Shown here: one piece after another, positions 46,601 through 53,956 of the stretch
Layout: every line of letters begins with the position of its first letter
Position numbering within the stretch: the first letter of the stretch is position 1
From: Paenibacillus mellifer
GTDB lineage: Bacteria; Bacillota; Bacilli; Paenibacillales; Paenibacillaceae
DNA length: 64,000 nucleotides
Assembly (NCBI RefSeq): GCF_023195895.1
Contig: NZ_JALPRK010000023.1
Location: forward strand, 1 to 64,000
Direction of reading: 5' to 3'
Made by a program: the position numbers and the translations under genes
Notes under the pieces: generated by a model
Seen by the model: the letters and a program-made list of their open reading frames with translations, nothing else
The model's database searches: none
What the model was told of the DNA's origin: nothing

Positions 46601-47359
46601 GCCCCACATGATCAGATATCCGGCGTTGTACCAATCGGACGACTCCGGCACGTCGGTCTGTTCGCCCCAAATTTGCGGCGAAGCCGGCGGCAGGTCGGCG
46701 TACCAATCATAGAAACTGAGCATCTCGCCGCCTAGCAAGGAGATGAACCGGGCACCCGAAGCGTAGCTGATCATCGACATCGCCGGAATCGGGGTAAACC
46801 CGGCAATCCGGTCCGGCCCGTATTTCTTAATGGTATAAAGCAATTGCGCGGAGATTAGCTGCGTAGCTTCTTCCCAGGTGACGCGCACATGGCCGCCTTT
46901 GCCGCGCGCCTGTTTATACGATTGCGCGGCTTCCGGGTTCTCCACGATACTGGCCCAGGCTTCCAGGGGATTGCCGTGATGTTTGGTCATCGCATCGCGC
47001 CACAAGCGCAGCAGCCGGCCGCGCATATAAGGGTATTTCACCCGCAAAGGGCTGTATTCATACCACGAGAACGAGGCCCCCCGCGGGCAACCCCGGGGTT
47101 CGAACTCAGGCATGTCCGGCCCGCAGGACGGATAATCGATCTGTTGGTTTTCCCAAGTAATAATGCCGTTCTTCACAAACACTTTCCAACTGCAAGAACC
47201 GGTACAGTTCACGCCATGCGTCGTCCGCACCACTTTATCATGCGACCAGCGGCCGCGATACATATTTTCCCATTCCCGGCTTTTCTCTTCGACTTTCGTC
47301 CAGTTTCCCGAAATCATTTCCGGCTTCTTAAAAAAACTAAGTCCTGATCTTCGTTTCAT
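43682..47359 (-). CDS. narG: Respiratory nitrate reductase alpha subunit (Mo-bisMGD)
   Basis: A 1225-residue catalytic subunit of the membrane-bound nitrate reductase. The N-terminal [4Fe-4S] ligand set is visible as HGVNCTGSCSW with preceding His, followed by QQIDYPSCGPDMPEFEPRGCPRGASFSWYEYSPLRVKYPYMRG, the NarG signature around the Mo-coordinating Asp region (LMWGSNVPLTRTPDAH). There is no twin-arginine leader, so the active site faces the cytoplasm. I start at ATG 47359, 11 bases after AAGGAG, giving the length known for Gram-positive NarG. First gene of the nar-nre operon. Confidence 0.96.
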   Translation of the reverse strand: MKRRSGLSFFKKPEMISGNWTKVEEKSREWENMYRGRWSHDKVVRTTHGVNCTGSCSWKVFVKNGIITWENQQIDYPSCGPDMPEFEPRGCPRGASFSWYEYSPLRVKYPYMRGRLLRLWRDAMTKHHGNPLEAWASIVENPEAAQSYKQARGKGGHVRVTWEEATQLISAQLLYTIKKYGPDRIAGFTPIPAMSMISYASGARFISLLGGEMLSFYDWYADLPPASPQIWGEQTDVPESSDWYNAGYLIMWGSNVPLTRTPDAHFMTEVRYKGTKVVSVAPDHAENVKFADNWLAPHPGTDAAVAQAMTHVILDEFYVQRQEPMFLNYAKQYTDMPFLILLDPHERSYKAGRFLRASDLGQASEHAEWKPVIYDEAAGELVVPNGTMGQRWEKDVKWNLILDREDGSRIEPALSVEPHGGEWTEIVFPYFDADGNGTFTRSIPTKTVTLADGSTRLAATVHDLMLSQYGVNRPGSTHAAQGYDDVESHYTPAWQERITGVKASLVVQIAREFAQNALDTGGRSMIIMGAGINHWFNSDTIYRSILNLVMLTASQGVNGGGWAHYVGQEKCRPIEGWSTIAFARDWQAPARLQNATSFFYFATDQWKYEEMSAESLKSPTGGDIPYRHPADYNVLAARLGWLPSYPQFNKSSLAFAEEAAAQGKTDNAEIIQHAYEQVVSGETKFAVEDPDAPENFPRSLFVWRSNLISSSAKGQEFFMKHLLGTHNGLLSNPNEEEKPEEIVWRDEVEGKLDLLVALDFRMTATPMYADIVLPAATWYEKVDISSTDMHPFVHPFNPAIDPLWESRTDWDIYRTLASVLSEMAKEHMPGVYKDLVSSPLGHDSMAEIAQPYGEVKDWKRGETKPVLGKTMPGFTVVERDYTKIYDKYITLGPNLETGKVGAHGVSFTVKEEYEDLKKINGSYIDDTIKNGRPKLRTARQAANAVLHLSSATNGKVSQRAWESAEQDTGVELKDISADRAAERITFANITAQPREVIPTPVFSGSNKSGRRYSPFTTNIERLVPFRTLTGRQHFYLDHQIFLQFGEALPVYKPTLPPMVFGPRDKQVEGGKDALVLRYLTPHGKWNIHSTYQDNLHMLTLFRGGPTVWISNEDAEAHQINDNDWLEVYNRNGVVTARAVVSHRMPRGTMFMYHAQDKHINVPGSEITGERGGSHNAPTRIHLKPTQLVGGYAQLSYGFNYYGPIGNQRDVYVAVRKLKEVDWLED

Positions 47360-47463
47360 GGAAGCGTTCACTCCTTCATCGCCCAAATGAATGCCTTTGA
47401 CGGGGAATCAATGGTATTCGAGCTTCTGATTCCATTATGAAACTCTTGGCATCCGCTTCCCAT

Positions 47464-47477
47464 CAGGGAATTCCCTT
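47464..47477. promoter_or_regulatory. NreC-like box upstream of narG
   Basis: CAGGG-AATT-CCCTT, a 12-bp perfect palindrome core (AGGGAATTCCCT) matching 8 of 10 arm positions of the NreC consensus TAGGG-N4-CCCTA with exact spacing, about 105 bases before the narG start. A degenerate half-like site (TAGGGCATTCTCCG on the minus strand) lies about 20 bases further upstream. Regulation by the co-encoded NreC is inferred. Confidence 0.65.
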
Positions 47478-47506
47478 AGCCTGTCGGAGAATGCCCTATA
47501 ACGACA

Positions 47507-47530
47507 AAAAAACGCCAAATGGCGTTTTTT
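47507..47530 (-). terminator. Terminator of the ydcZ-crp-GNAT operon
   Basis: AAAAAACGCCA (47507-47517) pairs with TGGCGTTTTTT (47520-47530) across a two-base loop; compact, strong and symmetrical. It ends the operon whose last gene is the acetyltransferase. Confidence 0.9.
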
Positions 47531-47548
47531 CGGAACAACTCGATGATG

Positions 47549-48025
47549 TTATTGTCGTAACTCCCTAATATACCAGGCATCGCAGGCGAAATGCTCCGAA
47601 CCCCCCAGAGGCGCTTGCAGCGGTCTGAAGCCATGTTTCTGATAAAACCGGTTCGCCGCCTGCATCGTCTGCAGCGTTTCCAGATAACATTGCTCGTAGT
47701 GACGGTTGGCGAAATCCAAACACGTCTCCAGCAGTCGGGTCGCGATGCCTGTCCCGCGGATTTCGGCCCGCAGATACATTTTCTGCAGCTCGCATACCTC
47801 GGCGGAATTAGCAAAAGAGGCAATCCCTGCCCCCCCAAGCACCCGGCCGTCCTGCTCCACAACCCAATAGGCCCTTCCCTCTGGCTCATAATACTGTGAA
47901 AGAGCGAGAAGACTGTCGTCCTGCCAGGCTAAGCCTTCCCGATTCCCGCCGAACTCGATCAAGCAATCGCGAATCACGGCTTCGATCGCCGCGTTATCCT
48001 CCGCTTGCAAAGGTCTGATGATCAT
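47549..48025 (-). CDS. GNAT-family N-acetyltransferase
   Basis: A 158-residue acetyltransferase with the acetyl-CoA motif RGTGIATRLL near the middle and the C-terminal beta4-alpha4 signature CYLETLQTMQAANRFYQKHGF. Resembles small-molecule/amino-group GNATs. Starts at ATG 48025, with GGAAGGG nine bases upstream formed just after the NUDIX stop, so the two genes are coupled. The substrate is unknown. Confidence 0.88.
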   Translation of the reverse strand: MIIRPLQAEDNAAIEAVIRDCLIEFGGNREGLAWQDDSLLALSQYYEPEGRAYWVVEQDGRVLGGAGIASFANSAEVCELQKMYLRAEIRGTGIATRLLETCLDFANRHYEQCYLETLQTMQAANRFYQKHGFRPLQAPLGGSEHFACDAWYIRELRQ

Positions 48026-48042
48026 CGTTGCCATCCCTTCCG

Positions 48043-48444
48043 TCACAACAAATTCATTTCATGCAGTCGATCGAAGATCATTCGACTGATCAACGACGTA
48101 CGCTCGCGTTCCGCGTAGGTGAGCCACGCCATTTCCTCGATCTCGGAGTCCGGTTGAAGTTCTCCCTCAACCTCGGCATAATAACAGGTCATCCGAATAA
48201 GTACACCCTCCGGTTTACCGTCGGCTTGAGCTTCAAAGGTTGCAAAATACGCAATTGTCTCCGGCTTGACGGTAGCGGATAACTCCTCTTGGATTTCCCG
48301 CTGCAGCGTTTCGAGGTCGGACTCTCCGGGATCTCTCTTGCCGCCCGGAACATAAAACAGCTCCTTCCCTTTGGAACGCACATTCAACATGCGCCCTTCA
48401 CGCAGGCAGATCCAGGCAATTTTATCGATGTTTCCCTCCATCAT
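48043..48444 (-). CDS. NUDIX hydrolase
   Basis: A 133-residue NUDIX enzyme. The box GGKRDPGESDLETLQREIQEEL matches Gx5Ex7REUxEExGU up to its last positions, with the metal-binding REIQEE present. It hydrolyses a nucleoside diphosphate linked to another moiety; the substrate is not predictable. GGGGGG ribosome site. Lies 24 bases after a small transporter gene and directly before a GNAT gene, in a five-gene operon. Confidence 0.9.
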   Translation of the reverse strand: MMEGNIDKIAWICLREGRMLNVRSKGKELFYVPGGKRDPGESDLETLQREIQEELSATVKPETIAYFATFEAQADGKPEGVLIRMTCYYAEVEGELQPDSEIEEMAWLTYAERERTSLISRMIFDRLHEMNLL

Positions 48445-48468
48445 TTACGCCCCCCTCATATTAATCTC

Positions 48469-48957
48469 TTAATTCAAGGCCTCTCTCTTCCGGACAGAGT
48501 TTTCTTTCTCGCTCTCGCGTCCGCCGCCCAGTTTAAACACAAAGATCCCGCCAACAATGACCAGTACGCCGATCAGCTGATGGAGCGTAAACGGCACCTT
48601 TTGCAAGCCTAACCATCCCAGGGAATCAAATAACAAGGCGAACCCCAACTCCGAAGTCATCACAATGGCTACAGCATAGGTTGGTCCAAGCAATTTTACC
48701 CCCTGTACCATGCAAGTAACAACCCCAACACCAATCAATCCGCTGAACCAAAACCAAGTTTGCATGCCAGGTAGCGATGTAAACATTCCTTTACCTTCGA
48801 CAATCAAGCCGATCCCAAAGGAAGCGGCGAACCCTAAACCTAACACAAGGGTTGTGGTCGTCCAGTTTCCCGTCTGTTCATTCACTTTGGTATTAAACAC
48901 GTTTTGCATCCCAACCAACGCGCCCGCAGTCAACGCGAACAATATTCCAAACAGCAC
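48469..48957 (-). CDS. YdcZ-type small DMT transporter (second copy)
   Basis: A 162-residue protein of the YdcZ (DUF606) branch of the drug/metabolite transporter superfamily, five predicted helices and a conserved DSLGWLGLQKVPF motif near the C terminus, matched by DSLGWFGVPKQKM in the other copy of this operon. Starts at GTG 48957 after AGGGGGCA. The two copies flank a Crp-family gene and may form an antiparallel heterodimer, as small paired DMT proteins do. Substrate unknown. Confidence 0.82.
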   Translation of the reverse strand: MLFGILFALTAGALVGMQNVFNTKVNEQTGNWTTTTLVLGLGFAASFGIGLIVEGKGMFTSLPGMQTWFWFSGLIGVGVVTCMVQGVKLLGPTYAVAIVMTSELGFALLFDSLGWLGLQKVPFTLHQLIGVLVIVGGIFVFKLGGGRESEKENSVRKREALN

Positions 48958-48969
48958 CTAGAATGCCCC

Positions 48970-49668
48970 CTATTCGTAAATATTCCGGCTGGCCAAGTTA
49001 TGGAGCCCACCCCGGTCTTTCACCGTAATTCCGTCCCGACTCCGTTCAATCAAGCCATGAGCCTTGAATTTCTGCAGCACCCGGTTCAAATGCCGATAGC
49101 TGGTGCCGATCAAATTCGCCGCATCAACTAAATCGGCCGTGCTAAGCTTCCCTAAGAACAGGGTATCCGCTTCGTCAAAGGAAACCGACAAGAGGTAACT
49201 CGCCAGGCGGATCTCAACCGGATATAGCAGATTAAAGCTCAGAGAACTGGATTTCATATAGAACTTCTTCGTAATAATCTCCAGCAGAAAATTCAGCAAT
49301 GGCGAATGTTCCTCGCCGTGTTTTCGCAGCCAGCGGTATTCTACCCCGATCATCTGGACCGGCGACACCGCTTCGACGGTATTGATAATGTCTCCATCTC
49401 GAATGTATTCGACATCCCCAATGACCTCCAGAGGGTTTTTGAAAGAGATGACCAGGGTGCGGCCTTCCGGAGACGTGTTGTAGATTTTGATTTTTCCCCG
49501 GACCAGTACGTATAACGAATGCGAGGGTTCCCCCTGCGTACAGATCAGTTCGCCTTGATCATAAGCGTAAAGCGTCAGGTAAGGCAAAAGCGCCTCAGGG
49601 AACACCTTCCGGAGTCCGTACGTTTGCATATAATCCCTTAATAAAGCCGGGTCCGTGATGTCTTTCAT
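48970..49668 (-). CDS. Crp/Fnr-family regulator, YeiL-like
   Basis: A 232-residue regulator with an N-terminal cyclic-nucleotide-binding-like beta roll (LYAYDQGELICTQGEPSHSLYVLVRGKIKIYNTSPEGRTLVISFKNPLEVIGDVEYI) and a C-terminal helix-turn-helix (ADLVDAANLIGTSYRHLNRVLQKFKAHGLIERS). The order and RHLNR recognition helix resemble YeiL. It lacks the N-terminal cysteine cluster of Fnr, so it is not an iron-sulfur oxygen sensor of that type. ATG 49668 follows AGGAGGGG. Sits between two ydcZ genes and probably controls its own operon through the 14-bp palindrome upstream. Confidence 0.85.
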   Translation of the reverse strand: MKDITDPALLRDYMQTYGLRKVFPEALLPYLTLYAYDQGELICTQGEPSHSLYVLVRGKIKIYNTSPEGRTLVISFKNPLEVIGDVEYIRDGDIINTVEAVSPVQMIGVEYRWLRKHGEEHSPLLNFLLEIITKKFYMKSSSLSFNLLYPVEIRLASYLLSVSFDEADTLFLGKLSTADLVDAANLIGTSYRHLNRVLQKFKAHGLIERSRDGITVKDRGGLHNLASRNIYE

Positions 49669-49698
49669 ATTCGTTCCCCTCCTGTACGCACTCATCTA

Positions 49699-50124
49699 CT
49701 AAAACTTGAGGATGACCACTCCTGCAATCATCAGGCCGATGCCGATAAATTGCGGTAAACGCATTTTTTGCTTCGGCACGCCAAACCAACCTAAACTGTC
49801 GATCAAGAAGGTCATGCATAGTTGAGCGATCAATACCGCAGAAATCGTCAAAGTAACCCCAACCTGTTGAATCGCCGTGACATTGGTAAAAATAATAATC
49901 GCCGCCAAAGCGCCGCCGCTGATATATAACGGACGTACCTGTCGCAAATCTCGAAGTCCTCCATCGCGGACGAATACCCAAATCAACAACGCGGCCACAA
50001 AGCCAGTAAACTGGGTCACCGCCGCCGCCGGCCAAGTGCCGATGTCCGCACTGATTCGTGTATTGGCTACCCCTTGCAGGGTGATGAACGCCCCGGCCAA
50101 AAACGCAAACAACAATCCCCTCAT
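49699..50124 (-). CDS. YdcZ-type small DMT transporter (first copy)
   Basis: A 141-residue membrane protein, five predicted helices, YdcZ/DUF606 family, with N-terminal LAGAFITLQGVANTRIS and C-terminal DSLGWFGVPKQKMRLPQFIG. First gene of the operon ydcZ-crp-ydcZ-NUDIX-GNAT. AGGAG precedes the ATG. The stop is followed after 30 bases by the Crp-type gene. Function and substrate are uncharacterised. Confidence 0.82.
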   Translation of the reverse strand: MRGLLFAFLAGAFITLQGVANTRISADIGTWPAAAVTQFTGFVAALLIWVFVRDGGLRDLRQVRPLYISGGALAAIIIFTNVTAIQQVGVTLTISAVLIAQLCMTFLIDSLGWFGVPKQKMRLPQFIGIGLMIAGVVILKF

Positions 50125-50174
50125 TCTCTCTCTCTCCTCTTAATGGATCCTGCGATCCTTTATATCAATACCTT

Positions 50175-50216
50175 ATTAAAGGATATCTTCTGCCGTTTGA
50201 AAAGGACATATGTCCT
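50175..50216 (-). promoter_or_regulatory. ydcZ-crp operon promoter with 14-bp palindrome
   Basis: On the minus strand TTTTCA (50198-50203), 17 bp, TTTAAT (50175-50180) form a plausible promoter. The perfect palindrome AGGACATATGTCCT (50203-50216) abuts and overlaps the -35; its centre is about 41 bp upstream of the predicted start, the position of a class II Crp/Fnr activator site. The regulator encoded in the operon is the likely ligand. Palindrome seen directly; TSS and binding inferred. Confidence 0.62.
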
Positions 50217-50278
50217 GAAAGAAGAAAAACCGGTTAAAATAGATAGAGATGGACGGAATCACTAACGGAGGACACGTC

Positions 50279-50839
50279 ATGCAATGGACATTTAACACTT
50301 TAACAGAATGGGATAGGGCTTGCTGGGACAAGCTGGGACCGATTTATCGTGAGGCATTCCCGCACGGGGCTAAGCCGGAGAAAGTGCTGCGGAGCATGCT
50401 GGATCGGAGAATCGCGAGCTTGCATGCGGGGCTTCTAGAAGGCGAACCGGTGGCGATGGCGATCACCGGATTCAACGGAGGACAAGGCGTCAAACGTTTT
50501 ATCCTGGACTATATGGCAGTTCGTCAAGATCTTAGAGGTCAAGGGCTCGGCCGCCTCTTCTTCTCGCAAATCCGTGACTTTGCCGACCAAGACCCTCAAG
50601 CCGAAGCCATCCTGATCGAAGCGGAAGCAGAAGACACGGAGATGAACCGGGAACGCCTTCGGTTTTGGCTTCATTGCGGATTTATTGCCACACCCTATGT
50701 CCATCAATATATCTGGGTTCCCGAACCGTACCGGGCTTTATATCTCCCTCTAAAAGATGACTTTACCTTAACGGATGACGGCAAAACGCTGTTTCGGGAT
50801 ATCACTTCGTTTCATCATCAATCGTTTCGCGGACAATAG
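50279..50839 (+). CDS. GNAT-family N-acetyltransferase
   Basis: A 186-residue acetyltransferase with the acetyl-CoA-binding segment VRQDLRGQGLGRLFFSQI and a C-terminal extension. Start at ATG 50279, six bases after GGAGGA; a longer reading is rejected. It is divergent from the ydcZ operon and convergent with a MarR gene, so it is monocistronic. Substrate unknown. Confidence 0.85.
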   Translation: MQWTFNTLTEWDRACWDKLGPIYREAFPHGAKPEKVLRSMLDRRIASLHAGLLEGEPVAMAITGFNGGQGVKRFILDYMAVRQDLRGQGLGRLFFSQIRDFADQDPQAEAILIEAEAEDTEMNRERLRFWLHCGFIATPYVHQYIWVPEPYRALYLPLKDDFTLTDDGKTLFRDITSFHHQSFRGQ

Positions 50840-50860
50840 CTAACACTAACGCTAGAGGGC

Positions 50861-51298
50861 CTAATGCTCCAAGAGTCCCTTTTGCTTGCTTTCGTAAATT
50901 TTCATGAGCAACCCTTCAAGCTGTTGTTTCTCCGCTTCGCTTAAATCAACCGTCAACCGGCGGTTAAATTCCGCTAACATTTGCCGCAGTACAGGCTCAA
51001 AGGCCCTTCCTTTGTCCGTGGGATACAACAAAATTGACCTGCGGTCATGCTCGTCCACCTGTCGCTCAATAAAACCCGCTTCCTCCAATTGCTTGACGCA
51101 GCGGGTGGTGGTGGCTTTGTCGAACTTGACCAGGCTGGTCAGCTGATCCTGGTTTAACCCGGGGGTTGTCAAAATCGTCAGCAGATAGCTGTGATTCCCC
51201 CCGCCGCCGATTCCGTACGGCTTCAACTGCGCGGCCATGTCCTTTTGGTTGATCCGTTGAAGATAAGCAATCAATTTACCAACGGAAGGGTTGTTCAT
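50861..51298 (-). CDS. MarR-family transcriptional regulator
   Basis: A 145-residue winged-helix regulator; recognition helix LVKFDKATTTRCVKQLEEAGFIER and the wing VDEHDRRSILLYPTDKG are clear. ATG 51298 follows AGAGGTG by eight bases; a GTG/other start 22 codons upstream would run into the operator. Divergent from an EmrB-type efflux gene with two matching palindromes in the shared region, so it most likely represses that pump and itself. Inducer unknown. Confidence 0.9.
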   Translation of the reverse strand: MNNPSVGKLIAYLQRINQKDMAAQLKPYGIGGGGNHSYLLTILTTPGLNQDQLTSLVKFDKATTTRCVKQLEEAGFIERQVDEHDRRSILLYPTDKGRAFEPVLRQMLAEFNRRLTVDLSEAEKQQLEGLLMKIYESKQKGLLEH

Positions 51299-51350
51299 TC
51301 CCCTGCACCTCTTTACGATGATCTGGTTTACACAAATTTTACCTGATATC

Positions 51351-51412
51351 AGTTGCGCTCGCAACTAAATTAGAGTAAACTGATGATGCTTAAATTAGTT
51401 GCTCGTGCAACA
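51351..51412. promoter_or_regulatory. Divergent MarR/MFS control region with twin operators
   Basis: Two related inverted repeats, centres 46 bp apart: AGTTGCG-CT-CGCAACT (51351-51366, perfect 7-bp arms) and AGTTGC-TCGT-GCAACA (51397-51412). A minus-strand promoter for the regulator is visible as TTGCGA, 17 bp, TAAAAT, with its -35 inside the first repeat. A plus-strand pair TTGCGC (51353-51358), 17 bp, TAAACT (51376-51381) is plausible for the pump gene. Repression by the MarR protein is inferred. Confidence 0.75.
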
Positions 51413-51449
51413 AAATGGTTCGGATCTAGAATAAGTGAGGTGTAGTGTC

Positions 51450-52931
51450 ATGTCTTCTAAAAGTTTTGACGTTCGGATGACTTCGTATCAGGACGACCCG
51501 GACATCCAGCGTAAACGTTGGCTGATCCTGATCGTACTGAATTTATTTACCTTTATGTCAACCCTCGACGGCAGCATCGTCAACATTGCCTTGCCCGTGA
51601 TTTCCAAGGAGATGAAGCTGAGTGTGGCGCAGGCGGAATGGGTCGTCACAGCGTATTTGATGATGATCTGCGCGGCTATCCTTTTCTTCGGAAAGCTGGG
51701 AGATATTGTTGGTAAAATCAAGGTTTTTAAATGGGGAATGGTGATCTTTACCGTGGGTTCCCTGCTGTGCGGCTTCAGCTTCAGCTTACCGCTGCTCGTC
51801 GGCTCGCGGCTGCTGCAAGCGCTGGGCGCATCGATGACAATGGCGAACAGTCAAGGAATCGTCACCGATATCTTCCCGGCCAATGAACGGGGTAAAGCGC
51901 TTGGTCTTATCGGGACCTTCGTGTCCCTGGGCAGTATCGCCGGCCCGAGCTTGGGTGGAGTGATCGTCTCTGCTTTAGGCTGGGAATATATTTTCTGGGT
52001 CAACCTGCCTGTTGGCCTGATTGCGATTGGCATCGGCTGGAGAATGCTCCCGGCGGACCGCACCAAATTGAAAGTACAGATCGATAAAGCCGGCAGCCTG
52101 TTGTTTCCGGTATTTATCCTGGCTCTATTTTCCGGCCTGCTGCTGGGGCAGCAAATCGGATATCAAGACGTTCGGATCATCAGTGCGCTCGTGCTCGCTA
52201 CCGTCGTGTTTATCGTGTTTCTCTGGGTCGAGAAACGCAGAGAAAACCCGATGCTCCAGCTTACCTTGTTCCGCAATCCGTTGTTCAGCTTAAGTATCCT
52301 GACCGGCTTCCTAGTTTTTGTCGCGAATTTCTGTTTTAATATCATTGCGCCTTTTTATACGCAAAGCATCTTAAATCTCTCGCCTTCACACGCCGGTTTC
52401 CTGATGATGTTATTCCCGATCGTTATGGTCATCGTGGCGCCGCTCAGCGGCGCGTTATCCGACAAAATCGGCTCTGAGCTGCTGACGTTTGCCGGGCTGA
52501 TCGTCATGGTTATCGCACAGATCGGGTTAGCCCGGTTGCATGACAGCAGTCCCATCGGGCTGGTCGGCGTATGGATCGCCATGCTGGGTCTCGGCAGCGG
52601 CTTGTTTCAATCGCCAAACAACTCGCTCGTGATGTCGAAGATTCCGAAAACCCAGCTGGGCATCGCCGGCAGCATCAACTCGCTCGTGCGCAATATTGGG
52701 ATGGTTGTCGGCATTACGGTCGCGACCACAACCTTGTTCAGCGTCATGAGCAACCACGCGGGACGCCGGGTGACCGGATTGGTGCCGGATCGCCCCGATT
52801 TATTTCTAACCGGGATGCATGTCGTGTTTATGACTTCCGCTTCCATCTGTCTAGTCGCCGCGCTCCTGACAGGCTGGCGGTTTTGGTCCGCACGGCGGGC
52901 GGTGCGACGCGAGCAGGTCCGATCCACGTAA
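51450..52931 (+). CDS. DHA2/EmrB-type MFS efflux transporter
   Basis: A 493-residue 14-helix major-facilitator exporter. Signature segments: STLDGSIVNIALPVIS (helix 1 motif D1), GKLGDIVGKIK (loop 2/3), RLLQALGASMTMAN (motif B) and GPSLGGVI (motif C, antiporter). Start at ATG 51450 with AGGTG seven bases upstream; a GTG five codons earlier overlaps that site. Under likely MarR control, suggesting inducible export of a toxic compound or antibiotic. Confidence 0.92.
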   Translation: MSSKSFDVRMTSYQDDPDIQRKRWLILIVLNLFTFMSTLDGSIVNIALPVISKEMKLSVAQAEWVVTAYLMMICAAILFFGKLGDIVGKIKVFKWGMVIFTVGSLLCGFSFSLPLLVGSRLLQALGASMTMANSQGIVTDIFPANERGKALGLIGTFVSLGSIAGPSLGGVIVSALGWEYIFWVNLPVGLIAIGIGWRMLPADRTKLKVQIDKAGSLLFPVFILALFSGLLLGQQIGYQDVRIISALVLATVVFIVFLWVEKRRENPMLQLTLFRNPLFSLSILTGFLVFVANFCFNIIAPFYTQSILNLSPSHAGFLMMLFPIVMVIVAPLSGALSDKIGSELLTFAGLIVMVIAQIGLARLHDSSPIGLVGVWIAMLGLGSGLFQSPNNSLVMSKIPKTQLGIAGSINSLVRNIGMVVGITVATTTLFSVMSNHAGRRVTGLVPDRPDLFLTGMHVVFMTSASICLVAALLTGWRFWSARRAVRREQVRST

Positions 52932-52941
52932 TAAATGAGAA

Positions 52942-52985
52942 AAATCCGTACAGGTGTAGGATGACGCCCGTACGGATTTATTTTT
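52942..52985 (+). terminator. Terminator after the MFS efflux gene
   Basis: AAATCCGTAC (52942-52951) pairs with GTACGGATTT (52970-52979), followed by TATTTTTA. It separates the convergent MFS gene and the 96-residue hypothetical gene. Confidence 0.85.
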
Positions 52986-53274
52986 ATTCGGTCCACTCAA
53001 GTCCTTCCAGGATTCGATATTTCAATAACGCAAGCAGGAAATCCTCATAAAAATCATTACGTACGATGATCTTATATTGACGTTCCTGATCCTGATTCAA
53101 GTAAAACAAGACATCGGTATAGACATCGTTGTCCTCGAACCGTTTCTGCACTTCCCGCATGCTAGATAATAGCGGTTCCTCCTGAAGAAATGTCAGCTCG
53201 AACTCCACGTCTCCTTCGTTAGCTGTCTCACGGATCTGTACTCGTTCCGAATTGATACGGTATTTCAGCGGCAT
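52984..53274 (-). CDS. Conserved-looking hypothetical protein (96 aa)
   Basis: A 96-residue soluble, acidic protein with alternating strand/helix pattern; it begins MPLKYRINSERVQIRETANE. GAGGGGGAC precedes the ATG and the ORF ends next to a strong terminator, so it is likely real. No motif, cysteine pair, signal or membrane segment is recognised. It starts 55 bases after mocA on the same strand and may be the last gene of that transcript. Function unknown. Confidence 0.65.
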   Translation of the reverse strand: MPLKYRINSERVQIRETANEGDVEFELTFLQEEPLLSSMREVQKRFEDNDVYTDVLFYLNQDQERQYKIIVRNDFYEDFLLALLKYRILEGLEWTE

Positions 53275-53329
53275 GTCCCGTCCCCCTCATGCGTGGTTGG
53301 CCTTAGGATACCGTGTCTCTTCCTCAAAG

Positions 53330-53956
53330 TCAACTTTGGGGAAAAACCTTTAACCGGTACCGCTCGTACTCTTCCGGGGTGTCGATATCCTGAGGCGCCA
53401 TGCCAGGAATCCTCACACTGTAAAGGTGATCCTGATATAGGTGCAGCAGTTCCTTGGCGCCAGCGTCACCGTCCAACGCCATTAATTCGGAGAACAACTC
53501 TGCAGTAAATAATACGGGATGTGCCGGACGATCGTCATAACGCGATTGAACGATCCCGGCCCCGATTTGGGTGAACGCATCAGTCACCTGCCGGATGGCC
53601 TCCGGCGAGATCTCCGGCTGATCTCCCAGCAGGATCATAACCGCTGCCGGCGTGTGGTGTTCTTCCAGTTGCCGGACTCCAGCCGCCAGTGTTGCGCCCA
53701 GTCCCCGCTCGGCAAGCGCAGTCGTCAGCCACTCAATAGGCAGACCTTCAGTATGCTCGCGTCGAAGCGGTCCGCTCTCGGGCGCAATGACGGCCACCCG
53801 GACATTCCCGGCCGCTAGCGCCTGATGGATCGTTTGCTTTAACAAACTTCCCTGCGGAGCCGGGAGCAACAGTTTAGGTTGCCCCATCCGCCGGGAAGCG
53901 CCACCGGCCAGAATCAGCGCCCAAATGTCCCTTCTTTCTGCGGGATGCTCATACAC
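53330..53956 (-). CDS. mocA: Molybdenum cofactor cytidylyltransferase-like protein
   Basis: A 208-residue nucleotidyltransferase with LILAGGASRRMGQPKLLL at the N terminus, a metal-binding MILLGDQPEI segment and RPAHPVLFTAELF, typical of MocA/PucB proteins that make molybdopterin cytosine dinucleotide for xanthine-dehydrogenase-family enzymes. It starts at GTG 53956, seven bases after GGAG, overlapping the xdhC stop by eight bases, so translation is coupled. Serves the molybdenum hydroxylase encoded upstream on the same strand. Confidence 0.9.
   Translation of the reverse strand: MYEHPAERRDIWALILAGGASRRMGQPKLLLPAPQGSLLKQTIHQALAAGNVRVAVIAPESGPLRREHTEGLPIEWLTTALAERGLGATLAAGVRQLEEHHTPAAVMILLGDQPEISPEAIRQVTDAFTQIGAGIVQSRYDDRPAHPVLFTAELFSELMALDGDAGAKELLHLYQDHLYSVRIPGMAPQDIDTPEEYERYRLKVFPQS

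Noticed and set aside
48970..49668. Fnr oxygen sensor
   Set aside because: The N-terminal cysteine cluster needed for the oxygen-labile iron-sulfur centre is missing; the protein is closer to YeiL-type Crp regulators.
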